The translations under genes were made by a program, and so were the position numbers. A stretch of 64,000 nucleotides of DNA from Chitinophagaceae bacterium UBA4411. GTDB taxonomy: Bacteria > Bacteroidota > Bacteroidia > Chitinophagales > Chitinophagaceae. The stretch covers positions 1-64,000 of the forward strand of contig DGQP01000007.1 of the NCBI GenBank assembly GCA_002400415.1. The letters are read 5' to 3'. The notes beneath the pieces are model-generated. The model did not search any database. It was given only the letters and a program-made list of their open reading frames with translations, and had not been told where the DNA came from. Numbering within the stretch: position 1 is the first letter of the stretch; the number at the start of each line of letters is the position of its first letter. This document shows positions 1 to 8,331 of the stretch, one piece after another.

Positions 1-10
1 TACTAATTAA

Positions 11-217
11 GGGGAGCTTTCAGATAATATTCCGGGTAATACATTTGATATAAATCATGGTGATCTTTTTATTGTGGAAGTCGCGACGACAAAAACGTAT
101 CGATTGTATAGTTATACTGATCCTGAGAATTTTAAGAATAAATGGAAGCAAGCTGAAGAAATGGAGGATATTTTACGATTGATTGAAAAAGAGTTTGACT
201 TTAAACGATTAAGATAA
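11..217 (+). pseudogene. C-terminal end of an unknown protein, 5' part unresolved
   Basis: The frame ending at TAA 215-217 is open back to an in-frame TAA at 8-10 and reads like real protein (about 68 residues, ending EKEFDFKRLR). No ATG lies near its beginning; a GTG at 74-76 is the only plausible alternative start. It is therefore either the tail of a gene whose upstream part was shifted out of frame, or a small gene with an unusual start. I do not recognise the family. It lies directly upstream of the RAYT relic, in a stretch that looks degenerate. Confidence 0.35.
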
Positions 218-247
218 GGGGTACTTACATAGAATGCTTTCTTTGCA

Positions 248-273
248 GCCGAGTCTGGCAAAGCCGGCTCGGC
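248..273. repeat. Hairpin 1 of the RAYT-associated region
   Basis: GCCGAG at 248-253 pairs with CTCGGC at 268-273, and an inner GGC/GCC pair extends the stem. No T-tract follows, so it does not look like a terminator. Its place upstream of a RAYT fragment suggests a REP-like palindrome. Confidence 0.5.
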
Positions 274-335
274 GTTAGGTGAATCCAAACTCGATAGAGT
301 TTATCATCTGTTTTAGTTGTCGGTATTTCTTCACT

Positions 336-380
336 GGCGAGTGTCGGAAGGGTTTGTGTGCAGACTTTGTGGCACTCGCC
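336..380. repeat. Hairpin 2 of the RAYT-associated region
   Basis: GGCGAGTG at 336-343 and CACTCGCC at 373-380 form a perfect 8-bp inverted repeat around a 29-nt loop. It ends 31 nt before the RAYT-like start codon. Structured GC-rich palindromes beside the gene are typical substrates of REP-associated tyrosine transposases. Confidence 0.5.
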
Positions 381-411
381 GTCCAACCGGCAGAAAGCTG
401 TAAATTTAGGT

Positions 412-531
412 ATGCCTGTCAAACGTCGGATAACCGATACAGAAGGAATTTATTTTATCACGTTTACCTGTTATAACTGGCTTCCCTTCGTTGGAGTTGG
501 CAAAAGATTATCACCCGGACAAAAAGAATAG
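412..531 (+). pseudogene. Truncated REP-associated tyrosine transposase (RAYT / Y1_Tnp), N-terminus only
   Basis: A 39-residue ORF begins MPVKRR and contains GIYFITFTCYNWLPF, which matches the first beta-strand of IS200-like Y1 transposases of the RAYT subfamily (usual pattern: basic start, then YFVTFT.hnW). Intact RAYT proteins are about 150-200 residues and carry an HUH motif and a catalytic Tyr further on. Here the frame stops after SPGQKE, and the histidine-kinase gene on the other strand ends 9 nt later, so the catalytic part is gone. With the two upstream hairpins this is a decayed RAYT/REP element. Confidence 0.6.
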
Positions 532-539
532 AAACAGCG

Positions 540-1589
540 TTAATCCTTCCTCCTGTCCAGCGTAAACCCGATCGTGGTGCCGATATTCTCTGTACTTCTT
601 ACATGGATGGTTTGCCCGTGTGCTTCGATAATATGCTTGCAGATGGCCAGCCCCAGCCCGCTGCCGGTTACATCAATGCTGCGGCCTTCATCCGTGCGGT
701 AGAAACGTTCAAAAATGCGGGGCAGAAATTTCTCATTGATACCGATACCATCATCACTGAGTTCAATTAAAATATGTTTACCGTCCGTATTGTACATACT
801 GGCAACAATATTGCCCCCGGTCTTACCGTATTTAATCGAGTTTTCGATCAGGTTCGTGATCACCTGCCTGATTTTTTCTTTGTCCGCATGCACGGTCAGC
901 GGAGATTCACAGCCTTTCTTGATGCTGAAGTGAATTTGCCTTGCTTCCGCCCGGATGGATAAACTTTCAAAAGCTTCCCGCACCAGTTCCTGGATCACAA
1001 AATTCTGTTTGTATAAAACCAATTCCCCTCTTTCCAATCTTGATATCTCATCCAGATCATTTAAAAGATTAGTCAGCCGTTCCACATTCTTTGCTGTTTT
1101 CTTCAGGAACTTTTTATTGACCTCGGGGTTTTCTAATGCTCCCTGCAGCAGCGTATCCACATAACCCTGTATGGCAAACACCGGTGTCTTGAACTCATGC
1201 GAGAGATTTTGCAAAAATTCTTTGCGGAATTGTTCATTCTTGCGGAGTAATTCTATTTCCTGTTTATTTTCTTCGGCCCATGCCTCCACATCCTCCCGTA
1301 CCTCATCAATACTTTTCTGCGGCAGCAGGTATTTATAATAAGTTTCTTCTTTTTTGGTGGCCTTGGTCTGGTAAATGAATTTATAAATGAGCTTGATCTT
1401 CCGGTAAATGAAACGTTCCAGCATGAAGGAGATCAGTAAGTAACTGCCCCCGAATATAACGACCACACAAATCAGCCCGATCCACCAGCTTCTTTCAATA
1501 TACCCGATCAGCGTACTGATAGGCACGGCCAGTACCAATGCGGTGAAAGCAGCTAATTGCCGGGGAGAAATGTTTTTAGCAGAAAACAT
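540..1589 (-). CDS. Sensor histidine kinase, PhoR-like
   Basis: A 349-residue inner-membrane kinase. Two transmembrane helices near residues 13-30 and 36-56 have almost no periplasmic loop between them, so it probably senses through the membrane or through partner proteins. The HisKA dimerisation domain carries the phospho-accepting His131 (NLSHEFKTP). The HATPase_c domain shows an N-box around Asn250, a G1 box (DDGIG, 279-283), an F-box (FERFYR) and a G2 box (GSGLGL, 309-314). All catalytic boxes are present. It lies downstream of the OmpR-type regulator at 1684-2361 in the same orientation, so the two form a cognate pair. The arrangement resembles PhoR/PhoB, but the signal cannot be read from sequence. 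Confidence 0.93.
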   Translation of the reverse strand: MFSAKNISPRQLAAFTALVLAVPISTLIGYIERSWWIGLICVVVIFGGSYLLISFMLERFIYRKIKLIYKFIYQTKATKKEETYYKYLLPQKSIDEVREDVEAWAEENKQEIELLRKNEQFRKEFLQNLSHEFKTPVFAIQGYVDTLLQGALENPEVNKKFLKKTAKNVERLTNLLNDLDEISRLERGELVLYKQNFVIQELVREAFESLSIRAEARQIHFSIKKGCESPLTVHADKEKIRQVITNLIENSIKYGKTGGNIVASMYNTDGKHILIELSDDGIGINEKFLPRIFERFYRTDEGRSIDVTGSGLGLAICKHIIEAHGQTIHVRSTENIGTTIGFTLDRRKD

Positions 1590-1607
1590 CGGGGATCATG
1601 GTTGATG

Positions 1608-1679
1608 GTTCATTGTTCATGGTAAGAGAGATCAAAAGTAAAGATACTGGTTATGAACTATCAGCCATGAATGATGAAC
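1608..1679. repeat. Imperfect inverted repeat between response regulator and kinase
   Basis: GTTCATTGTTCATGG (1608-1622) pairs with CCATGAATGATGAAC (1665-1679) at 13 of 15 positions. It fills most of the 94-bp spacer of the operon. No T-tract follows on the transcribed strand, so it could be an intergenic repeat or an mRNA-stabilising hairpin rather than a terminator. Confidence 0.45.
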
Positions 1680-1683
1680 TTTC

Positions 1684-2361
1684 TCACAGCTCGAACTTAT
1701 ATCCCACGCCTTTTACCGTGGTGATGCAATCAATCCCCAGTTTCTGGCGGATCTTGCGGATATGCACATCAATGGTGCGGTCGCCCACGATCACATCATT
1801 GCCCCATACCTGGTTCAGTATCTCGTTGCGGAGAAAAACACGGCCGGGTTTCAATGCCAGGAGATAAAGCAGCTCGAATTCCTTTTTTGCCAGCACGATG
1901 TCATTACCATCCACCTGTATCATGAACCGTTCCGGATCAATGGTCAGGTTATCAATGGTCAGCACTTTGGCCTCCGTTTTATTCAGCCTGCGGAACAGGG
2001 CATTCACCCGGCTCAGGAACACTTTCGGGCTGATGGGTTTGCTCACGTAATCATCGGCGCCTGTTTCCAGTCCTTTGATCTGTGTACCCTCATCATTTAC
2101 GGCGGTAAGGAATATGATCAGTGTTTCTTTAAAAGCGGGTTGAGCCCGGAGCAACTGGCAAACTTCCACCCCTGTTTTTTTAGGCATCATCACATCCAGC
2201 ACCACGAGGTCGGGCTGGGCACGGCGGGCTTTTTCAAGGGCCTCATCGCCATCTTTGGCAGTTACCACCTCGTAACCTTCGTTGGAGAGGTTGTATTTCA
2301 GGATTTCAAGGATGTCCGGCTCATCATCTGCTATCAGCACCTTACGGGCTTTGGTATCCAT
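1684..2361 (-). CDS. Response regulator, OmpR/PhoB family
   Basis: A 225-residue DNA-binding response regulator. The N-terminal receiver domain has the acidic pocket Asp12/Asp13, the phospho-acceptor Asp56 (LVVLDVMMP) and the conserved Lys in YVSKPISP. The C-terminal winged-helix Trans_reg_C domain covers roughly residues 130-225 and ends with the family-typical VKGVGYKFEL. It is the first gene of a two-gene operon with the kinase at 540-1589. A -7 promoter motif lies 17-24 nt before its start codon. Length and motif set match PhoB/OmpR regulators; the regulon is unknown. Confidence 0.94.
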   Translation of the reverse strand: MDTKARKVLIADDEPDILEILKYNLSNEGYEVVTAKDGDEALEKARRAQPDLVVLDVMMPKKTGVEVCQLLRAQPAFKETLIIFLTAVNDEGTQIKGLETGADDYVSKPISPKVFLSRVNALFRRLNKTEAKVLTIDNLTIDPERFMIQVDGNDIVLAKKEFELLYLLALKPGRVFLRNEILNQVWGNDVIVGDRTIDVHIRKIRQKLGIDCITTVKGVGYKFEL

Positions 2362-2377
2362 GCAGCGAAATTTTGCG

Positions 2378-2385
2378 CAAACCTA
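2378..2385 (-). promoter_or_regulatory. Bacteroidota -7 promoter element for the two-component operon
   Basis: On the minus strand the sequence reads TAGGTTTG, an exact match to TAnnTTTG, ending 16 nt before the ATG at 2361. This predicts a very short leader. Confidence 0.55.
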
Positions 2386-2568
2386 ACCGGAATTCAGCTC
2401 CCGGTGAAATCCGGGTCACTTGTTCACGCAGACTTAATGATAAGTTAATAAGCACTGCTTTCCCCGGAAGGACCCTGGCGCTGTCTCTTTCCTGCAACCA
2501 TGGGAAAGAGTTTGATAGTCATTCCGGTAACTAATTATGACCGGCTGAGCCATGTCGGTTCTTGTTAC

Positions 2569-2576
2569 TACATTTG
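2569..2576 (+). promoter_or_regulatory. -7 promoter element upstream of the secreted H/C-dyad protein
   Basis: TACATTTG matches TAnnTTTG exactly. It sits 13 nt before the ATG at 2590 and inside the longer ORF that would begin at 2500, so it favours 2590 as the true start. No clear -33 TTTG is visible. Confidence 0.55.
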
Positions 2577-2589
2577 TACTTCTATCCTT

Positions 2590-4821
2590 ATGACAGCAAT
2601 TACCAGATACCTTATCATTTTCGCCTGCCTGGCCGGTTCTCAAACCACCCGGGCACAGGGTGTATCCGGTTCCGACACTATTATTATCCCGCCGGGCTAT
2701 AAAGCTGAATTCAGGCGGCAGATCAACCATGAAGCTATTGATGCCGAACAGAAGGCAATCATGGCGATGGATAATAAAGCCGATCAGTCATTTAGCCCCA
2801 CCGGCAACGAGGAGATCAATGTATTTCTGACCAGGGTACTCTCCAAAAAAGTGGACCTGCTGCAATATTTGTATGAAACTGATAAAGCCTTTGATCACCG
2901 GCTGAAAGTGAATTACCTGAAAGGGCTGGAGAACCTGCTAAAAACCTTCCGCCAGAATTACCGGGGCAGCCAGGATAAAAAAGTAAATCCCGTTCTCCTG
3001 CCCGATATCATTGCCGCTTACCAGCAGGCGGTTGCCAATGACCGCAATGGGGAAACGATAGAGTATATAATAAAGAACCTCTCTTTCGATGCAGGAACGG
3101 TACTGCTGGGAGCCGGTATCTTTGAGAAGAACCCCGGCTTTGGCAAATCAAAGCAGCTGTTGGTTTTAAAGTATTGTATGCTGCACCCGGAGAAAACGTT
3201 TCAGACCCTGCGGGAAAACCCGGACCTGCCTTTTGCTGATAGCCTGATCAGGGTGATGGCTAAAAAATACCCCCGCCAGTTATATGATTATTCGCAGGCC
3301 ACCAACCGGCTTGGCAACCTGATCCGCAGCATCCAGGATGATGATTTTATACGGGCCATTACCCGGATGTCGCGAAGTAAAAGCGGGCAGCAGTATTTCC
3401 CTTTTCTCGATAATATAGTAAGCGGCAAAATGACCATCGAAGATATTGATGCGGTCAAAGATGATTCCATTCAGTATTTCAGGCTGCTGGTGAACACACA
3501 AATGGATTATGTGCAGCGGGCCATCAATAAAGACACTGCTTTTGAATTCAAAGCACTCACGGCAAAATTGGAAACAAGGGCAAGAGATGTATTTGTGACC
3601 ACCATCAATGGTTTACATGAGCAGGAAGATGTGGTGAGGTTTAAAATATTGCAGCCGCTGAATGCACAGGAATTATATTACCTGGCTGTTCTTTCGGACG
3701 GATTGATTTATACCTCCAGTTTTGTGAATGGCGTGTACCCGCTGATGATGAAAAAAGTAAACAACCGCAGTGATTCCTTACTGATGCTGCTGAATTTTGA
3801 TAAGTACAGGAAATTTATCAAAATGTCGGCCGGGTATAATACGCTCAGCCATTTCCTTGGTTCCTTCCCTGATCCCGATGATGCGGCCAACCTGATGCGG
3901 GCTTTTGTGATGAACCTGGAAAAATCGGACGGGCTGGAAGATGGTGTGGATGTGGCTGACTCTTATGCAAGCATTGCAGAAACAATAAAGCCACTGGCCG
4001 GTGAAATGCTGGCCAATGTGCAGCGTAATTATGACCGAAACGAAGCACAGAACAATAAACGGGGGATGGCCATTTATAATATCCTCAACAAACTTTTTTT
4101 ATCGGCGGATACACTGAATAAAATTGACCTGACCAAAGAACTGGGAATACCACCCGTATATGAAGTGCCTTTCAAATCAATGGTCAATGACAGTGGCCGT
4201 GTCATCATGCAGGTTTTCTTTTATGGGGATAAAGACGGGCAGGGTATTTTCAAGGGTTTTGTGGGTATGTTCAGCAATACCAACTGGAAGATCACATCCA
4301 CGGATAAATGGGTGGCCATTTCTTCAGCCAAAGGAAAGCCGGTGACCATTTATGCGAATAAAGCATTGCCCGAAGAAGGTGGTGAAGACGAAAAAGCACA
4401 GCGGGCCCTGGGTGAGTACCTGGAGAAGAACAAGCTTTATCCCACGATCACTATTCACCGGGGGCATAGTTATTATGCCAACTCAACCATTGAACAGATG
4501 TTCCCGACTTCCAGGATTGTTTTCATGGGCTCCTGCGGTGGTTATCACCTGATCCATGATGTGCTGGAAAAAGCATCGGATGCGCATATCATTGCTTCCA
4601 AACAAATTGGTAAAACAGCGGTGAACAAGCCCTTCTTTCAATTGTTAACGGAGAAAATAAGGAACGGTAATAATATTGACTGGATACCTTTCTGGAAAGA
4701 ACTGGAGAAGATGGTGAAGGTGGAAGGGTTTGAAGATTATATCCCGCCGTATAAAAACCTCGGGGCTTTATTTATTAAAGCGTATAAAAAAGCAATGGGA
4801 GAAGAAGAAGGAATTCAATAA
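2590..4821 (+). CDS. Large secreted protein with a caspase/gingipain-like His...GSCGG signature
   Basis: A 743-residue protein of no family I can name. The start at 2590 is preferred over 2500 because it gives a normal signal peptide (MTAITRYLIIFACLAGS...RAQG) and follows a promoter motif. Most of the length is helical and featureless. Near the C-terminus a hydrophobic strand ends in HRGH (His623 and His626), and about 23 residues later a second hydrophobic strand ends in FMGSCGGY (Cys649). A His-Gly block then a hydrophobic-strand-Cys block is the hallmark of clan CD cysteine peptidases (caspases, gingipains/C25, CHAT). The spacing is shorter than in gingipains. Peptidase activity is inference. 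It is probably periplasmic or secreted. The ABC exporter gene follows after 58 nt but has its own promoter motif. Confidence 0.8.
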   Translation: MTAITRYLIIFACLAGSQTTRAQGVSGSDTIIIPPGYKAEFRRQINHEAIDAEQKAIMAMDNKADQSFSPTGNEEINVFLTRVLSKKVDLLQYLYETDKAFDHRLKVNYLKGLENLLKTFRQNYRGSQDKKVNPVLLPDIIAAYQQAVANDRNGETIEYIIKNLSFDAGTVLLGAGIFEKNPGFGKSKQLLVLKYCMLHPEKTFQTLRENPDLPFADSLIRVMAKKYPRQLYDYSQATNRLGNLIRSIQDDDFIRAITRMSRSKSGQQYFPFLDNIVSGKMTIEDIDAVKDDSIQYFRLLVNTQMDYVQRAINKDTAFEFKALTAKLETRARDVFVTTINGLHEQEDVVRFKILQPLNAQELYYLAVLSDGLIYTSSFVNGVYPLMMKKVNNRSDSLLMLLNFDKYRKFIKMSAGYNTLSHFLGSFPDPDDAANLMRAFVMNLEKSDGLEDGVDVADSYASIAETIKPLAGEMLANVQRNYDRNEAQNNKRGMAIYNILNKLFLSADTLNKIDLTKELGIPPVYEVPFKSMVNDSGRVIMQVFFYGDKDGQGIFKGFVGMFSNTNWKITSTDKWVAISSAKGKPVTIYANKALPEEGGEDEKAQRALGEYLEKNKLYPTITIHRGHSYYANSTIEQMFPTSRIVFMGSCGGYHLIHDVLEKASDAHIIASKQIGKTAVNKPFFQLLTEKIRNGNNIDWIPFWKELEKMVKVEGFEDYIPPYKNLGALFIKAYKKAMGEEEGIQ

Positions 4822-4848
4822 ACGGCAGGTCTTTCTGTCGGCTTCTGT

Positions 4849-4856
4849 CTAAATTT
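4849..4856 (+). promoter_or_regulatory. -7 promoter element upstream of the ABC exporter
   Basis: TAAATTTG matches TAnnTTTG. It lies 23 nt before the TTG start at 4880, which supports that start since the frame has a stop at 4850-4852 and no ATG. Confidence 0.5.
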
Positions 4857-4879
4857 GCGGTTCTATTAATTGTTTACAG

Positions 4880-6655
4880 TTGCCAGACTCCAAAAAACGG
4901 TTTTTTGATATTGCCCAGCTGAAACGGGTTTTTCAATATGCGGCCCCGTACCGGAAGAAGTTCTACTGGTCGGTGGTGCTGGCTATATTGCTGGCGCTGA
5001 TCACTCCCCTGCGGCCATTGCTCATCCAGCTGACGGTTAATAAATATATTGCGAACTCCCTTGCCAATATGGTGATTACGATTACCCTCATCCAGGTGGG
5101 CCTGATACTGGTGGAAACAGCTTTTCGTTTTCTTTTTACGTTTACCACTGCCTGGCTGGGGCAATCCGTAGTAAGAGATATACGGGTGGCTGTTTACAAA
5201 AAAATACTGGGTCTGAACCTTTCCCAATTTGATAAAACACCGATCGGCACTTTAACAACAAGAACGATCAATGATATTGAATCCATCAACGATATTTTTG
5301 CTGACGGGCTGGTGCCGATACTGGCTGATATGCTTTCCATTATTTGTGTGCTGACCTATATGTTCATTGCAGACTGGCAATTAACGCTGATCGCACTGAT
5401 CCCTTTTCCCATCATCATTGTCGCCACTTATTATTTTAAGGAGAGTATCAACAAGTCATTCTTCCGGGTACGGAATGCAGTGGCCCAGCTGAATGCGTTT
5501 GTACAGGAACACTTAACCGGTATGCAGGTCGTGCAGGCTTTTGCTTCTGAAGACAGGGAATACAAAAAATTCAATACGATCAATAAAGAACACAGGAATG
5601 CAAATGTGAAGGCCATTTTTGCCTATTCGGTTTTCTTCCCGGTGGTGGAGATCGTACTGGCCTTATCAATCGGGCTTATCGTGTGGTGGACGTCTAAAGA
5701 AGCGTTGCAGCTGCAGCAAAGCCAGCAGGGGACGGTGATTTCTTTTATTCTTTGCATGAACCTTTTGTTTCGCCCGTTGCGGGTGATTGCTGATAAATTC
5801 AATGTATTGCAAATGGGCATCATTGCCAGCGAAAGGGTTTTTAAAGTGCTGGATAATGATGATTTCATCCCTGAATCACATGAAAGCGCTTATAAGCCGG
5901 CCGGTCAATTAAAGGGGAAGATTGATTTTGAGAAAGTGTGGTTTGCTTATACGAATGAGCATTATGTATTGAAAGATGTAAGTTTTTCCGTGAAACCCGG
6001 CGAGACGGTAGCTATCGTGGGGCACACCGGCAGCGGTAAAACAACCATCATCAGTTTGCTGAACCGGTTATACCATATTCAAAAAGGCGCCATTCATATT
6101 GATGACGTCAATATTGATCAGTATGACCTGGATACATTAAGGAAAAATGTGGGGGTGGTGCTGCAGGATGTTTTCCTGTTCTCCGGTTCGGTAATGGATA
6201 ATATTACACTGCGGAATCCGGAGATAACAAGGGAAAAAGTGATTGAGGCTGCAAAACTGATCGATATGCATGATTTTATCATGCAGCTGCCGGGAGGATA
6301 TGATTATAATGTGATGGAAAGGGGGGCCACATTATCATTAGGGCAGCGGCAATTGCTGTCATTTATACGGGCCATGTTATACAACCCTTCCATTCTTATC
6401 CTGGATGAAGCCACTTCGTCCGTGGATACGGAAAGCGAAATGCTGATACAGCATGCTATTGACAAGCTGATCAGGGAACGGACATCTATCGTGATAGCTC
6501 ACCGGCTTTCCACGATCCGCAAGGCCGGCAAGATCATTGTGCTGGATAAAGGGGAAATCAAAGAAGCCGGTACTCACGAAGAACTATTGGCCAGGGGTGG
6601 TTTTTATGCCCGTTTGCACGAAATGCAGTTCGAAAAACACAAGCCGGTAGCCTGA
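4880..6655 (+). CDS. ABC transporter, fused permease and ATPase (MsbA/MdlB-like exporter)
   Basis: A 591-residue half-transporter that would work as a homodimer or heterodimer in the inner membrane. The N-terminal ABC_membrane domain (about residues 20-310) has six predicted helices. The ATPase domain shows Walker A GHTGSGKTT (near residue 380), signature LSLGQRQ (near 484), Walker B LILDEATSSVD and the switch His in IAHRLST. The start is TTG at 4880; no ATG is available after the upstream stop, and a promoter motif precedes it. Members of this family export lipids, peptides or drugs. Substrate cannot be inferred. No partner half-transporter is adjacent. Confidence 0.92.
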   Translation: MPDSKKRFFDIAQLKRVFQYAAPYRKKFYWSVVLAILLALITPLRPLLIQLTVNKYIANSLANMVITITLIQVGLILVETAFRFLFTFTTAWLGQSVVRDIRVAVYKKILGLNLSQFDKTPIGTLTTRTINDIESINDIFADGLVPILADMLSIICVLTYMFIADWQLTLIALIPFPIIIVATYYFKESINKSFFRVRNAVAQLNAFVQEHLTGMQVVQAFASEDREYKKFNTINKEHRNANVKAIFAYSVFFPVVEIVLALSIGLIVWWTSKEALQLQQSQQGTVISFILCMNLLFRPLRVIADKFNVLQMGIIASERVFKVLDNDDFIPESHESAYKPAGQLKGKIDFEKVWFAYTNEHYVLKDVSFSVKPGETVAIVGHTGSGKTTIISLLNRLYHIQKGAIHIDDVNIDQYDLDTLRKNVGVVLQDVFLFSGSVMDNITLRNPEITREKVIEAAKLIDMHDFIMQLPGGYDYNVMERGATLSLGQRQLLSFIRAMLYNPSILILDEATSSVDTESEMLIQHAIDKLIRERTSIVIAHRLSTIRKAGKIIVLDKGEIKEAGTHEELLARGGFYARLHEMQFEKHKPVA

Positions 6656-6822
6656 TACGGGGCCGGCCAGTTGCCCTCTTCAATTTTCTGCCTCACAAAA
6701 GCTAAAGGGATACCGGAAGATCGTGGTTTTCCTGTGAAATATTTTTTCCATGAAGGGCCTGGCTATGGGATTCATTTTTTGCTTAATTCAAGGTTTTTCA
6801 TGGTCACCCCCTTATCTTTGCG

Positions 6823-6830
6823 GCAAATTT
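6823..6830 (+). promoter_or_regulatory. -7 promoter element of the ATP synthase operon
   Basis: TATCTTTG matches TAnnTTTG and ends 10 nt before the atpB ATG. The transcript would have almost no leader. Confidence 0.55.
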
Positions 6831-6840
6831 CAGGACGGGT

Positions 6841-7971
6841 ATGAGTCACAGGCTAATAAAATCCTTTACTGTAGCGGCTTTCAGCATATTTTTATCCCTT
6901 ATTTCTCTGCCATCTTTTGCGGGTGACGGAGGCCACGGTGAAGCTGATAAAGCGGAAAAATTTAATGCGTCAGAAGTCATCTTTGGCCACGTCCTGAACG
7001 GGCATGAATTTCACTTTTTTGGCGTGTCAGTTCCCCTTCCTGTTATTCTTTATTCTCCTGAAAGAGGCCTGAGCACATTTATGTCTTCCCACTTTCATCA
7101 TGGAGAAGAGGCACATGAAGGTTATGTGATCCTGACCAAACATAACATGGAGAAATATGGCCTTGATCCCAAAAAATTCCACGAAGAAGATATCCTGGCA
7201 GTAGATGCCAATGGGAATATTGACCCTTCTGTGAAAATATATGACTTTTCATTGACCCGTAACGTGGTGCAAATGCTCCTGGCCCTGGTCATTTTTGTAT
7301 GGATCATGCTTCGGATAGCGAAAAGATATAAAACCGGGGTGGGTGTTACTTCGGCGCCCAGAGGTTCCCAGAGTTTAATTGAGCCGGTGATTACTTTTGT
7401 TCGTGATGAAGTGGCCAAACCTAACCTGGGGCATAAGGTAGATAAGTACCTGCCGTACCTGCTGACCGTTTTCTTTTTCATTTTGATTAATAACATCTTT
7501 GGCCTGATTCCCGGGTCAGCAAACGTAACCGGGAATATCGCTTTCACTGCTGTGCTGGGGGTTATCTCTTTTGTAGTGATACTGGCCAGCTCGAATAGTC
7601 ATTACTGGGGTCATATTTTTAACCCTCCGGGAGTGCCGCTGGGTGTAAAATTCATCCTGGTCCCTGTAGAATTTCTGAGCGTATTTATTAAGCCCTTCGC
7701 CCTGATCATTCGTCTTTTTGCCAACATGGTGGCCGGGCACATTATCATTATCTGCCTGATATCACTCATATTTATTTTCGGCGAATTGAACACAGCGGCT
7801 GGCTGGGGAGCTTCTCCGTTAGCGGTTGGATTTACTGTATTTATTTACCTGATCGAAGTGCTGGTGGCATTTCTGCAGGCGTTTATTTTCACCATGCTGA
7901 CAGCAGTGTTTATCGGCCAGGCATTTGAAGGGGAACATCATCATGATGAAGCAGCAGCTGCTCATCATTAA
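6841..7971 (+). CDS. atpB: F1Fo ATP synthase subunit a
   Basis: A 376-residue proton-channel subunit of Fo in the inner membrane. It is longer than E. coli AtpB (271) because of an N-terminal signal-like segment and a hydrophilic extension of about 130 residues, which is normal in Bacteroidota. The core has five or six transmembrane helices. The essential stator arginine is Arg291 in LIIRLFANM, facing the c-ring carboxylate. The C-terminus is His-rich (GEHHHDE...HH). It is the first gene of the atpBEFHA unit. Confidence 0.96.
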   Translation: MSHRLIKSFTVAAFSIFLSLISLPSFAGDGGHGEADKAEKFNASEVIFGHVLNGHEFHFFGVSVPLPVILYSPERGLSTFMSSHFHHGEEAHEGYVILTKHNMEKYGLDPKKFHEEDILAVDANGNIDPSVKIYDFSLTRNVVQMLLALVIFVWIMLRIAKRYKTGVGVTSAPRGSQSLIEPVITFVRDEVAKPNLGHKVDKYLPYLLTVFFFILINNIFGLIPGSANVTGNIAFTAVLGVISFVVILASSNSHYWGHIFNPPGVPLGVKFILVPVEFLSVFIKPFALIIRLFANMVAGHIIIICLISLIFIFGELNTAAGWGASPLAVGFTVFIYLIEVLVAFLQAFIFTMLTAVFIGQAFEGEHHHDEAAAAHH

Positions 7972-8003
7972 ACTAGTATTTTTTAACTATCAATATTTAT
8001 AAC

Positions 8004-8240
8004 ATGGATTTATTTCTGTTAGAAGCTGTAGCGAATGCAGGTGGTGCTATCGGTGCAGGTTTGGCGGCTATTGGTGCTGGCCTTGGTATCGGTCAGATCG
8101 GTAAAGGCGCTGTTGAAGCGATTGCCCGTCAGCCGGAAGCGTCAAATGACATTCGTGGTAACATGATCCTGACTGCGGCCCTGGTTGAAGGAGCTGCCCT
8201 GTTTGCGATCATCGTTGGCTTCCTTGCAATGGTATTATAA
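8004..8240 (+). CDS. atpE: F1Fo ATP synthase subunit c
   Basis: A 78-residue two-helix proteolipid that oligomerises into the c-ring. Helix 1 is a Gly/Ala-rich GXGXG helix (residues 13-32), the polar loop carries ARQPEA, and helix 2 bears the ion-binding Glu62 (ALVEGAALF). Glu62 is followed by Gly-Ala rather than the Ser/Thr of Na+-binding rings, so proton coupling is likely. It lies 32 nt downstream of atpB. Confidence 0.97.
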   Translation: MDLFLLEAVANAGGAIGAGLAAIGAGLGIGQIGKGAVEAIARQPEASNDIRGNMILTAALVEGAALFAIIVGFLAMVL

Positions 8241-8331
8241 TTAATACCTGCAACAAAAAAATTACTGCATCCAATGCACAGGGCGGAGGATGCAGTATTT
8301 AAAAAACTGAAACAAGAAATTGATATAGACA

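Noticed and set aside
1762..2448. 228-codon plus-strand ORF opposite the response regulator
   Set aside because: It lies antisense to a gene with all receiver and winged-helix motifs intact and encodes no recognisable domain; it is a codon-bias shadow.
8004..8240. Na+-coupled c-ring
   Set aside because: The Ser/Thr that follows the key Glu in sodium-binding rings is absent (Glu62-Gly-Ala).
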